Assembly: GCA_032622095.1 (NCBI GenBank)
Contig: CP136067.1
Span: forward strand, 174,066,556 to 174,130,555
Length of the DNA stretch: 64,000 nucleotides
Direction: 5' to 3'
Source of the DNA: Siphonodentalium dalli
Taxonomy: Eukaryota; Mollusca; Scaphopoda; Gadilida; Siphonodentaliidae
A program made the position numbers and the translations under genes. Below, in pieces: positions 1 through 10,233 of the stretch; the first letter of the stretch is position 1; each line of letters opens with the position of its first letter. The notes under the pieces were generated by a model. It saw only the letters and a program-made list of their open reading frames with translations, was not told the DNA's origin and searched no databases.

Positions 1-333
1 TATATTCTGAATTCGACGGCGCTCTATGAATCACTTAACTAAATGGTTTCCCGTAGACGACAATGTGAACGTTTCAGCCAAATTCACTGAATTTCAGCCT
101 GCAGTCCACTCCAGTGACGTTTACCCAGCTGGATTGACACCAGTTAATCACGAAAACACAAGTCAAATAATTTTTTTAATAAATTTCCCACTCACAAAAA
201 TCCTTTCCCCCATTAATTCACCAGTTTAATTATTTAGATATGATGTACAAATCAAATAAACAAGATTTCATCGTTTAATAACGTGCCACATTTATATCAG
301 GTGAAGGTCATTCTTCAGTAACCTTCACCTCTA

Positions 334-423
334 GAATTCCACGGTGCGCTCGCTCCCCGACTCTGGAACACATTTAGCTCCCTGATTCCTATACACGGAC
401 TTAAGTCAAATAGTTCCACCTAA
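334..423 (+). pseudogene. Remnant of a LINE reverse-transcriptase C-terminus
   Basis: The forward frame from 334 reads ALAPRLWNTF near its start, resembling the conserved APRLWN block near the C-terminus of CR1/Jockey-type LINE polyproteins, and ends at a TAA at 421-423. Nothing upstream matches the rest of a reverse transcriptase. It would be a short decayed 3' fragment. The call rests on one motif and is weak. Confidence 0.25.
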
Positions 424-1194
424 TACAACGACGCTGTCAATGATTCTGGTAGCAGCTTTCCTGTGAGATATGATATCAGAGGCACATACACTATGTGGGG
501 ATATGTGTCTTCGATAGCTGACGTCGGTCTCATATATCACACAATGCATCTTTAATAAATATACATACCCATTTCATGATTTCTAAATTATCAACAGATA
601 GAAGGCCAGTAAATTTATCAAGATTTGGAAGCTGCCAACAATAAGATGGAATGAAGTTTTCTTCAATTAGACTGAAATTCTTTACATATGATTAGAAAAT
701 GATATTCGTCAACGACAACCTACCCACATGCGGAGCATAGTCTTTTTCCTTTTTGACACAGGTTTCCATCTACAACTCTCATTGGCCATACTGTGGTTTG
801 TTGTTCTTATCTTTGTCATCTATTCTGTCAGATATCTAGGCAATATTAGCAAATATTTTCATAGCCCGTTCACCCCCCCCCCGTATGTGGTCTGTGTTAC
901 ACTAAATCCTGTTCGGTGATTGGTCAACTGCAAATTGTTGACCTAATCTGACCAAATAACTAAAAGCGGCCAGCAGAATAATTTGGCGTCCTTTTCCAAG
1001 TTCAGCCGACTTGCATCTGAAGCCAGTTATGTATATCAGTCACAATATCGTTGCTAAGTGCTTGGAAATCTTATATTGGGCTGACTCAATTTGCTGCGTG
1101 CTGGTCTCAAATTATCGTCAGATTTTGTGAAAGTAAATAAAAGTTAACTCAGCTTTTCATGGGAATAAATCATCTAAAAGCTATATAAATATAA

Positions 1195-1333
1195 GAAATA
1201 AATAGTGAGTGCTATGTGTGTGTTATTTGGGGTACGGAGCTGCGATCGTTGTGGGCACATTTAGAGAACACACTATACCCCGATGACCACAGCACCGTAC
1301 CCCCAATAACACACACGCCCACTACATTTATTT
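1195..1333. repeat. Foldback with 45-bp arms
   Basis: A left arm at about 1195-1241, containing GTGTGTTATTTGGGGTACGG, is repeated in inverted orientation at about 1289-1333 (ACCGTACCCCCAATAACACA). About 47 bp lie between the arms. It is too short to code and looks like a small MITE or recombination foldback. Confidence 0.65.
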
Positions 1334-2146
1334 CTTAAATAGCCACTCATTTTAAGGTCGAACTTTATTTCTTTGTAAAGGATACCATTTTACGAAGAAA
1401 GAATATTCTGGCGCCATTCTAATTCATATTAACTTGTCAGGTCCATTGTATAATTGTCTGGTGATCCCCTTAGACCATGGACAGTTAGATGAATATGCAC
1501 TTGCGGAATTTATCTCTTCGAATAGCACCCGAATAATATCAAACCATTTCAAATCAGTACCGGAATACTCTGATCAAACGCACGACAATCTATATAGTTT
1601 CTTCACTATAGTTGAATTATTTTCAGAAATGGCTCTTGATCAGAATACCAGTGCACGGCATATGAACTCAATTCCAAGTGGTGGGGCGGATAAATGAAAA
1701 ATCATGCATTTTATGGTAAAAGCGCCAAATTGGCATATATCTACAACACATGAATATAAGTCAATTTGGATATCATGCCAAAAGTGGTGTCGCTCTCTTT
1801 CTCCGTATACTATGTAGTTTGGCGTACTGGACTTCGTACCAAGTATAATTTTGCAGAATTTGATATGCCTCTAGACAAATTTATATTTGTTTTTTCGTTC
1901 GTATTGATATGGATATGGTATGTTTGCAATTTTCATGTTCAATCTCCAGTAGTTATTCATTAAAATTATAATGATATATAAACCAACTCATTTATCAGAT
2001 ATAAATCCCTCTCAAACAATCAGATATCAATTGGCCCATGTGTGTTACACACGGGGGTATGTGGCGTGCCCATTCTACATACATATACCACTGTTATGTT
2101 CAGCAGGGCACTACGCAAAGACAAGGGCAGCTGTCGAATCCGTAAC

Positions 2147-2166
2147 GTTACCCTCACACCATAGCG
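2147..2166 (+). repeat. Left terminal inverted repeat of the Harbinger element
   Basis: GTTACCCTCACACCATAGCG matches the reverse complement of 17851-17870 at all 20 positions. The adjoining base pair also extends with one mismatch (AC versus AT). Confidence 0.85.
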
Positions 2167-2175
2167 TATGCTGAA

Positions 2176-2460
2176 ACCTGTGAGTTGCGTGTAAAAAATA
2201 TTTGTATACGCACCAAACACAAGCGAAATCAACAATTTTGTCCATTTGTAACCTATTCGACCTATGGGTTGCGTGTGGGTTGCGCGTGGGTTGCGTGTGG
2301 GTTGCAAACTGAACTTATGATCCCCCAATATCTGTGATCACCGGCGTACGAGTTGCGTGCGAGTTGCGTGTGAGTTGCGTGCAGAACTTACGAGTTGCGT
2401 TTGAGTTGCGTTCAAAACTTACAAGTTGCGTTTGACCTGCGTGCTAGTTGCGTGGTATTT
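2176..2460. repeat. Left subterminal GTTGCGTG repeat cluster
   Basis: At least ten copies of GTTGCGTG-like words occur just inside the left terminal repeat, often spaced 10-12 bp apart (for example 2268-2308 and 2350-2400). The complement CGCAAC is equally dense inside the right end. Clustered short repeats near both ends typically serve as transposase-binding sites in cut-and-paste transposons, which is the likely role here. Confidence 0.65.
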
Positions 2461-2584
2461 GCGAATATCTGTCACTTGATAAAAACCTATAAAAGCTGAG
2501 CCGATTCATTAATTTCTTCAGTACTGATTTGGTCATCGAAGAGTCAACTTGTGGAAAGCTACCAAGAAATCAGATAAAAGTGAC

Positions 2585-3396
2585 CCCAAAAGTAATGTCA
2601 AAACTACTGAAAAAGCTTCCCGTGGCCGTGGCCGAAAACAACCAACAAGAGGAAGAGGTGTGCCGCCTGTTAATGCCTCCCAATGACCCCAACCCGAGCC
2701 ATGTCCAGGTCCAGGTCTCCAACTCCTCCTCCTACAGAACCATTGACTCGTGACTCCTCCAATTCATCACACCATTCAAATAATGTAGCAGTCATTGCTT
2801 CTGATGAACATGGCTCTGGTTCTCCACCCAAATCCAAGAAGAAGAAGGTGATCAACCCCACCAAGCCCAGGAAAATTAAAGAATCTGCTACCATCGGCGA
2901 GGCCAGAGAGATTCTGATGGTTGAGTGGCTGAGGGAGAACCCAATGGTGCGGAATCCAAAACTCAACGCCTATACAAAGACACTGGCAAGAGGCTGAAGA
3001 GGTGGGAAGATCAGGCCCAGGTGCTGGACCCCTCACACGATGAGATCAAAGATGGCGCCCACTTGCAGCGATGGTTCCGGTCCTTGTGTGACATCCATGT
3101 GAAGCTTGAAAAAGATTTAAAGAGCGGTACTGGTGCCAGGGAGCTTACTTCAATGACCGAGAGGGAGACGTGGATCAATACCCAATTCACCTTCCTGAAG
3201 GGCATCATTCGGCACCGCCGTGAGCCCCTCGTCAGTGTCCGGACAGCTCTCCAGAACACCGGAGGAGACCTCACGGATGCCGAGGCTGCGTGAGCCGAAG
3301 AAGCTGCAGATGAAGCCACCGGTGATACCACCCTCACCTGGAACTCACGTGCACCTCCAGGGTGGCAACCAAGCGCAGACTCGACGCGGCAGACAG
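2585..3396 (+). pseudogene. Harbinger accessory DNA-binding protein, N-terminal part (AT-hook + MADF), broken
   Basis: This is the Myb/MADF-like partner protein of the PIF/Harbinger transposase, which in this family binds DNA and helps bring the transposase to the nucleus. A basic AT-hook-like stretch (RGRGRKQPTRGRG) is encoded at about 2624-2662. A Ser/Pro-rich linker and a KKKK basic patch follow. A MADF-like domain spans about 2905-3210, with motifs VEWLRENP, KRWEDQ, WFRSLCD and WINTQFTFLKGI. The reading frame changes near 2680 and near 2972 (apparently a 2-bp insertion), meets an in-frame TGA at 3291-3293 and shifts again before 3360. The last readable stretch (VATKRRLDAAD) runs to the LINE junction at 3396 and resumes in frame at 6493. 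It cannot make protein as it stands. Confidence 0.75.
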
Positions 3397-6300
3397 GTAT
3401 GCATATCAAACCCAGGAAAAAATGACTCCCGGATAATCGGCTGCGTTTACAGACCAAATACCGCACCAAAGGCCAACATTGATCAATTTTTGAAAAAAAT
3501 TGACGATATTCTAGAAAAAATTAATAACCACAAATCATATATATCGGGAGACTTTAATATTGACCTCCTCAATTTCAACTCGCATACAAAAACGAATGAT
3601 TTCATAAATAACATTTTCACAAGAGGATTCGTGCCAAGGATAACTAAACCCACTCGAATGACTGATCATTCAGCAACTCTTATCGATAATATATATACCA
3701 ATAATCTACAAGGCGAATGTAAATCTGGTATAATCACATGCGATGTATCCGATCACTTCGGCATATTTTATTCAGAATCTAACCAAAAGAGACAAAACAG
3801 CCCCAATAATAACGAAACTATCACTAATCAAAGAAGTTTTAGTCCTGATAACATAATTAGATTCAAAAATCTTTTCAAATCTTGTACCTTTGACCCCGTT
3901 ACATCTTGTAGAAGTGTCGACCAAGCATATGAAATCTTCTTAGATATCTATATGAATGCATATGAACTAGCTTTCCCCATCAAAAGTCGACATATACCCA
4001 AAAGATTCATAAAACGCGAACCTTGGATGACATATGGATTGATTAAGTCTAGTATTGTTAAGAACCAGCTATATTTACGCAAATTGAATAAACCCACGGA
4101 AACGAACGTAAATAAATATTTAAGTTATCGTACCTTATATAATAAACTAATCAGAAGGAGTAAACATATATACTATACAAATATTCTAGAAGTAAATAAA
4201 AATAACTTAAAGAAAACATGGGAAATACTTAAGGGTGCATTGAAGATAAATGGAAACACAAATAATAGCCCAAAGACCTTTACTGAAAACGGAATAGAAC
4301 TTGAAAATTCCAAACTCATATCGGAAAAGTTCAATGACTTTTTTTCAAAAATTGGGCGGGAAACTAGCCAACTCAATGAAAATGAAAATGACTCTCATTT
4401 TACAGATTTTCTTCATAACCGCAAACCAGACGACATCAATTTCAAAATAATTCCAGCCTCTATACAGGAGATCATCCTCACATGTTTCTCTATGACTGGG
4501 AAAGTATCAAGGGATTTCAATGGTCTATCAACTAAACTTATCAAGGAAACAATTGAGGTGATAGCCCCAGCATTATTGCATATTTTCAACTTGTCCTTAG
4601 AGCATGGAATAGTCCCTAACAAAATGAAAATTTCTAAAGTAGTCCCGATCCCAAAAAATAATATCACTCATGAAATTTCCAACTACAGACCTATCAGCAT
4701 TCTTCCAGCTATCTCTAAACTTCTCGAAAAAATAATGCATAAACGATTATTAGACTTCTTAAATGAACAAAACATACTCTATAAACACCAATACGGCTTC
4801 CGTCCTAATTATTCAACTTTCCATCCTGTATTACACCTCCTCGATCAAGTTGTCTCAAATAATGACAAAATGACAAGAGATTCCACTTTAGCTCTATTTC
4901 TCGACCTCTCAAAAGCATTTGACACGATAAATCACGATATTTTACTCCACAAACTAGACCACTATGGTATACGAGGCACAGCATACTCATGGGTTCAGAG
5001 CTATCTGCAAAATAGAAGGCAATATGATGAACTCAATGGTATTAAATCTAAATTAACGGAAGTGACGTGTGGAGTGCCCCAGGGATCCATTCTGGGACCG
5101 ATAATTTTCTTAATATACGTTAACGATATGTCAAATTCGACAACCATGGATATCTTATCATACGCGGACGATACGACTCTAGTAACTGGTGGAAAAGATG
5201 GCATCCTTGTAGAAAGTTATGTGAATAATGAGTTACGCAACATATTTGCTTGGTGCTGTAGCAATAAGTTAGTGATCAATACTAAAAAAAGCAACTATAT
5301 GCTAATACACCCAGAGAACAATGATGACAAATGGAACTTAATAAAGGTTTACTTAAATAATACAGAACTAAACAAGGTAGGAAATCTTGAGCACGAATCC
5401 TCCACAAAATTCTTAGGAATCCATATAGATGAAAACCTGACTTTCAAAAAACATGTGTCCTCTGTTTGTTCTAAAATGGTGAATGCCATATACCACATCA
5501 ATAAAGTTAAACACTTCTTTCCTGGTAGCGCACTTAAAACATTATATTATGCTCTAATACAAAGCCATCTCGTTTACGGTATTCAAATATGGGGACACGT
5601 CCCTGCGGTCAAAATTTGTTTCATGCTTCAAAAACGCGCGATGCGAGTTTTATGTAATAAGAAATATAGAAGCCACACAGAACCTCTCTTTAAAAAAGAA
5701 AATATACTCAAAATCTACGACATCCACAAAGTACAAGCGGCTGTTTTCATGCATGAATGGTATCATATGCGCTTAATAGAATCATTCACCGACATGTTTA
5801 CCAAACGCAAAACCGGACCAGAAACCCGGCAAAAGCACCCAACAACTACCATTCCATTCTTTTCCAACTATATGGAACAATTTAGATAACGAATTTACAT
5901 CATACCAATCCAGACACACATTCAAACGGCGTTTACATGCCGATGGCATTAAAAAATATGCTGCAACAATTAAATGCAACAATCAAAGATGTCCCGACTG
6001 TGTGGTAGCTCGTCAATAAGTGACTTCCCCAATATCGCAATCATCAACCTCACTCAGCATATTCCTACTCGACTTTCAAGGAACATCCCACTGACAAGAA
6101 AGAGACAAACCATCGAGTAACCAATAAGCGATTTATCTAGACGTATACCCTCCATGTATATAATCCAATTAAATGCAACCATTGTGTGATACATAATTAT
6201 ATAGCCGTGCATTGTACAAGAAATCTTGACCGCCTATCGTAACATCTTTTCTTCTTTAAGGGGATGGCAGTAAGACAGTCTAGTCTGACTATGCCACCCC

Positions 6301-6492
6301 CTCGAATATACAATATAATATTTGTCAAATGTATTATTCATTAATATGTGTATATTGAAATAAAATATCCTATCCTAACCTTAATTGTACATATTGTTTA
6401 TATATTTTACTAGCTGTATGGATATTTATACTATGTATAGTTTATCTGAAATAAATGAATATTATATTATATTATTATTAATATTATTACAG
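3397..6492 (+). mobile_element. 5'-truncated CR1/Jockey-type LINE inserted in the MADF gene
   Basis: A non-LTR retrotransposon copy on the same strand as the host gene. It starts inside the endonuclease domain, covers the whole reverse transcriptase and C-terminal region, and has a 3' UTR of about 460 bases ending in an ATT-rich tail. The 5-bp word ACAGG occurs at both junctions (3393-3397 and 6489-6493), a plausible target-site duplication. Removing one copy plus the LINE restores the MADF frame exactly. The same junctions also read as GT..AG splice sites. Loss of the 5' end is typical of LINE insertions. Confidence 0.8.
3412..6019 (+). pseudogene. LINE polyprotein: partial AP endonuclease + reverse transcriptase
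   Basis: The frame opens in the C-terminal half of an APE-type endonuclease: VYRPN, GDFNIDL at about 3547, an RITKPTR/LIDNIYTN block, then SDHFGIF at about 3750. The reverse transcriptase follows, with SNYRPISILP (about 4678), the QYGFRP block, LDLSKAFDTINHD (about 4900), GVPQGSILGP (about 5074) and the catalytic YADD at 5161-5172. The thumb and C-terminal part end at 6019 with a CNNQRCPDC cysteine cluster. A +1 frameshift near 5860 separates the main frame, which stops at 5889, from the last ~45 codons. The upstream Met at 3220 belongs to interrupted host sequence. With no endonuclease N-terminus and no ORF1, this copy is inactive, though the 2.4-kb open frame implies recent insertion. Confidence 0.85.
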
Positions 6493-7153
6493 GGCAGCTG
6501 TAGAAGCCCTCCAGAAGGTCACGGACTCCACTGACCTTCTGAAGGAGCTCGCCGCCAAGCCAAAGGACCAGCCCACCAATGAGAGAGAGGTGTTTGGACA
6601 GTATGTCCACAACAGCCTCCTTACCATGTCTAAGGCCCGCTTCAAGAAGACTAGGCTAGTGATAAACAAGCTGCTCACACAGTTCATGGAGGAAGATGCT
6701 GCCGAGTCGTCGGATGAGGAAGAGGGTGGGGTAGATGACATGCAGTCGAGGTCTGATCGCCGACCCGGTGATCAGGGAGCCAGCACCCACATACCAGGTC
6801 GGCCGATGTCCACACCAGCCCCCGACTCCTTTGGTGTGTGTGTGTACCCTAACTACCAGCCTCCTCCCCACCAGTGGCAATCCAACCCTCCACAAGGCAG
6901 TGTCTGGAACTCCATGAGCAATGACTACATGAGCAGCTATTATGCACAGACAGTCTTCCAACAGCAGCACCAACAGCAGCAACAGCAGCAACAGCGCAAG
7001 CAGCAGCAGCAGACAGACACCAGCCTGTGCAACCTCTCCAACATGTCCTCACTCCTCGGAGAGTCTCAAGCTCCGAGTGCATCTGCTAAGGATCAGGAGG
7101 ATGGTGATCTGCTGAACACTCCAGTAACAAAGGCACCAGTTACACCGAACTAG
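6493..7153 (+). pseudogene. Harbinger accessory protein, C-terminal part (BESS-like motif, polyQ)
   Basis: This segment continues the MADF gene after the LINE in the same frame as VATKRRLDAAD before it (first codon AGG shared across the junction). It reads AAVEALQKVTD, then a BESS-like helix pair (FGQYVHNSLLTMSKARF) at about 6595-6690. BESS motifs mediate protein-protein contacts in MADF/BESS proteins. An acidic patch (SSDEEE), a Pro-rich linker and a Gln-rich tract (about 6958-7013) lead to the stop at 7151-7153. This half is intact, unlike the N-terminal half. Confidence 0.7.
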
Positions 7154-7290
7154 GACTGCTTTAGGATTCAGGACTGCTTGCTCTATGAGTACTTAGTGTT
7201 TTAGGACTGCTTTAGTTTTCTACTTGTGTTTATTTTGGCAGTGTTGTGTTCTGTTGTGTTATGTTGTGTTATGTTTCAGTTGATGATATA

Positions 7291-7296
7291 AATAAA
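7291..7296 (+). terminator. AATAAA polyadenylation signal of the MADF gene
   Basis: AATAAA lies 138 bases past the MADF stop codon and 65 bases before the stop of the converging transposase gene, the expected place for the 3' end of the forward transcript. Confidence 0.5.
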
Positions 7297-7360
7297 AAGT
7301 TATAACATGTTACGGAACAACAATACAGTATATACATCAATCTCACTACAACAACATCCT

Positions 7361-8640
7361 CTAGATCATACTGTTTTGCCAGGGAACAGCACCTGCCTCT
7401 GAGTTGACCCAGTGCTTGAGGAGGTTCCTCTGCTTCTTTCCTTTGTTGGTTGCTGTGTTTGGCCCAACAACTACCTGGGTGTCCAGCATATCCCTTCCAC
7501 CTCTCCAGGCTCCAGCGATGATGACACCGTTGTTTTCCACACGGTCGAGCTGCTGATGCTGTAGACCAGGGTAGCGTATCCTCATGATATTGTGCAGGCA
7601 AATGTAGGTTTTGGTTACGAGCTTGACATTTTCTGGAAAATGTTGCATGGTGCCAAGCATTACCTGGAATCTGTTGGCTAGGATGCCAAAGGCATTTTCC
7701 ACAACCCTTCTGGCACGGGAAAGCCGGTAATTGAAGATCCTGTGGTTATCATCCAGACCACGGAGTCCGTAGGGCTTCATCATGGTCTCTCTGGGGCGAA
7801 TGCATCGTCTCCGATGAAGTAGTAGGGTACGTCCTGGATGTCATTGGGTAGAGGATCTGGTCTTGGAAATCCGATGTTATCCCTTTCCACATATTCCTTC
7901 AACTCGCAGTTGTTGTAGATTTGGGCATCTGATGAAGAACCTAGACCACCCAAGTCTGCCGAGATAAATTTGTAATCACCATCTACGAGGGCCAGGAGCA
8001 CCACAGAGTAGAACCCCTTGTAATTGTAATACATGGATCCACTGTTGGGGGAACACCTGCATGCCACATGCTTCCCATATAGGGCCCCACATGTATGGGG
8101 AAATTTCCACATGTTCATGAAGTTGTCTGATATGGCACGCCATCCATCAGGAGTGGTGGGGCAGGTCATCACCTCTTCCGGGTACTCAGCAATGATGGCT
8201 TGGCAGACCTCACGGACCACGACTGAGATGGTGTTGTCTGGTATCCTCCATCCGTACTGCATGTCGGAGTACTGGATGCCCGAGGCCAGGTGCCGCAAAG
8301 TGACTGTCATCTTCAGGCCAGGGTCCAGGGGCAACCCGTACTTGGTGTTTTGCTTGGTGATGCGAGGACCAATTCTCCATAGCAGCTCATCGTACATATC
8401 GGGGGCATCCTCGTGAAGTTCTTGAATGCACCTTGGTCCTCGTTCCGGAGCTCCACCAGAAGCTGGTCGTAGAGACCAAAGTCAAGGCGCCTGCTAATCC
8501 ATGGTCTAACCCACACTCTTCTTCTTCTTCTTCCTCTCCCCCTTCTGTTTATTCTATTATGTGTGTGTTGGAGTGATAAATTGACCATATTAAACTGACG
8601 TCCAATAACAGCAAGAGGTAGCTCCATGAGAAGAATAGAT
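7361..8640 (-). pseudogene. PIF/Harbinger (HARBI1-type) DDE transposase, broken
   Basis: The reverse-strand frame encodes a HARBI1-like DDE transposase that would cut and join the element's ends. In order it shows an Arg-rich stretch and VWVRPW (about 8510-8540), KNFTRMPP, YDELLWRIGPRI, a helix-turn-helix-like region (NTISVVVREVCQAI), the first catalytic block GALYGKHV (about 8065-8090), the second block SSSDAQIYNN (about 7920) and the third REVVEN-type block RRVVENAFGIL (about 7690). Family members have D in the first block (GALDGKH). Here the codon at 8077-8079 gives Tyr, so the DDE triad is lost. Frameshifts lie near 8397 and 7781. The first codons (MEED) are at 17272-17261, separated by the inserted palindrome. 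It is clearly inactive. Confidence 0.88.
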
Positions 8641-8697
8641 GCCTCGTTCGCCCCACTTCTAAAAATAGAATCTTTGGGTCTAAAATTGGTTGTACTA

Positions 8698-8900
8698 AAA
8701 TATTCCAAAATTTAAAAACCCAAAAATTATTTTTCGAAAAAAAAAATTTCAAAACCCAAAAATTATTTTTCCAAAAAAAAACATTTAAAAACCCTAAAAT
8801 TATTTTTCCAAAACAAAAATTTTAAAACCCCAAAATTTCAAAAGAAAAAATTTCAAAACCCTCAAAATTATTATATAAAAAAAAAAGTTTAAATAAAAAA
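8698..8900 (+). repeat. AT-rich terminal tandem repeat, left arm
   Basis: Four to five imperfect units of about 40-45 bp, each AAAACCC or AAAACCCC followed by an A/T run with ATTATTTTT, lie 60 bp inside the outer end. The inverted copy is at 17003-17200. Coding is excluded by composition. Confidence 0.7.
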
Positions 8901-9149
8901 TTTATAACGAGTTTTCGGTTTCTGATAATCTCGATATTAAAAAATGTCGAATGTTAAATTATTTGTGTGTAATATCTTTCGTTATTTTTTTTGTTCAAAT
9001 ATTTTTCATGAAATTATTAATCGATGTTTAGAAATAGCTTTATTGGACATTGTGACCATCGATATGAATGCATACATTCCAGTGTTTATCGGACGCAGTT
9101 CATATAATTGTCATACTTGAAAATAGACACCATTACTCTTACATAAATA

Positions 9150-9164
9150 ATAAAGAGCGTTTAT
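9150..9164 (+). other. ATAAAGAGCGTTTAT motif, left arm
   Basis: A 15-bp word with mirrored ATAAA/TTTAT flanks around GAGCG. The inverted copy is at 16736-16750. The same word recurs in unrelated repeats elsewhere (22760-22774, 43534-43548; reverse at 33240-33254). Confidence 0.6.
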
Positions 9165-9663
9165 TCTTTACACTCTCTCTATCCCAGATGAAGTTATTGA
9201 GTATATGACAGGTGTGTATTATCGTGAATTATTGGAAGTATTGAGATGTACTATCTTGAATCACAAACGGTCGAAAATTGTAATGTGAAATTACAACCCT
9301 CCAGAATGAATTGTCATATTCGCTGTACACGCAATCACACACGCGACATTGGTGGTAACAATGTGTCTTTCACACCTTTGCTTTACCAAATGAATTCTAT
9401 TATAGCCCCGTTCACAGTTATATGCTATTCAGAAAACATATCGATTTAATGTCTGAACAAACGGGTTAGTATCAATTAAGGTTGATAAACTGTGTCATTC
9501 ACACGATAATTAGTTATCCAAAACATGCATACATCCAGGTCACTCAATTATAGACATTGCTTTGATGACATTGTTATAACAACATTACGTAATAACCACT
9601 TATCACTCCATTCACACTTACGATCATTTTGCATACCAAAAATTTCAATATAATGAAGATGAC

Positions 9664-9695
9664 GAAAAGTTACCTATAATTCTGCTGTGGTTAAG
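9664..9695 (+). repeat. 32-bp motif, copy 1 (left arm, distal)
   Basis: The motif begins GAAAAGTTACCTATAATTCT and ends GTGGTTAAG. Six copies occur in the palindrome: 9664-9695 and 9845-9876 forward, 12878-12909 reverse, 13101-13132 forward, 16042-16073 and 16205-16236 reverse. They bracket the axis and the ATPase fragments. Confidence 0.75.
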
Positions 9696-9844
9696 CCACA
9701 ACAACAACAACAACAACAACACCAACAACAACAACAACAACAACAACAGTCACCAAGCGACATAACATCCTGCTTTGATGATCCAATGGCCAATGTCCAT
9801 GAAGATTTTATTTCCGATGCAAGTCATATTTCAGACTAACTCCT
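9696..9844 (+). pseudogene. ATPase 5' fragment with CAA tract, left arm
   Basis: Between two direct 32-bp motifs lies a CAA repeat, then the bases that precede and start the ATPase domain in the main gene (PPSDITSCFDD-type codons, then MANVHEDFI). Homology breaks off at about 9814 and passes into sequence like that flanking the axis. Orientation is opposite to the full left-arm gene. It cannot code for a working domain because the P-loop is absent. Confidence 0.7.
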
Positions 9845-10062
9845 GAAAAGTTACCTATAATTCTGCTGTGGTTAAGCAGTCCATTATTTAGGGCATACCT
9901 GTATGTAGGCCTACCAGTGGATGAATAGGCTGCCGGAGAAGTACTGTGTAGACAGGTCTTGTCGGTAAGAGAGTCAGACGAGAAATGAAGGCTCGGCTAT
10001 TAAAACATAGTAATGCGATAGCGAACATCAAATGAGTCTGCGCACGCATATCTGTCAAAGGA

Positions 10063-10196
10063 TACAATGGCAGTCATTGGTCAATTTATCCCCGGTGTCA
10101 GCTCAGTACAATGGCAGTCATTGGTCAATTTATCCCCGGTGTCAGCTCAGTACAATAGCAGTCATTGGTCAATTTATCCCCGGTGTCAGCTCAGTA
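10063..10196 (+). repeat. Three 44-bp tandem units, left arm
   Basis: The unit starting TACAATGGCAGTCATTGGTC repeats at 10063, 10107 and 10151. The right arm has the inverted set at about 15724-15857. Confidence 0.85.
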
Positions 10197-10233
10197 CACA
10201 ATCGGCACGAAGCCGGAGGTCATAATTACTCTT

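Larger units (their letters stand above)
1..2146. other. Left flank of the transposon stack, no intact gene
   Basis: This 2.1-kb AT-rich stretch holds no open frame that I recognise. It contains a short LINE-tail remnant (334-423) and a foldback (1195-1333). The longest frame, 87 codons at 1434-1697, has no recognisable motif and no convincing splice context, so I do not call it a gene. Confidence 0.5.

Noticed and set aside
1434-1697. 87-codon frame as a gene
   Set aside because: No recognised domain, no splice or promoter context, and low GC content; likely chance.
3220-3411. Met start of the long 889-codon frame as the LINE start codon
   Set aside because: The first ~60 codons are out-of-frame MADF sequence before the LINE junction; the LINE itself is 5'-truncated.
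9246-9449. 67-codon frame present in both palindrome arms (also 16451-16654)
   Set aside because: Identical because the arms are copies of each other. No motif, and symmetry alone is not evidence of coding.
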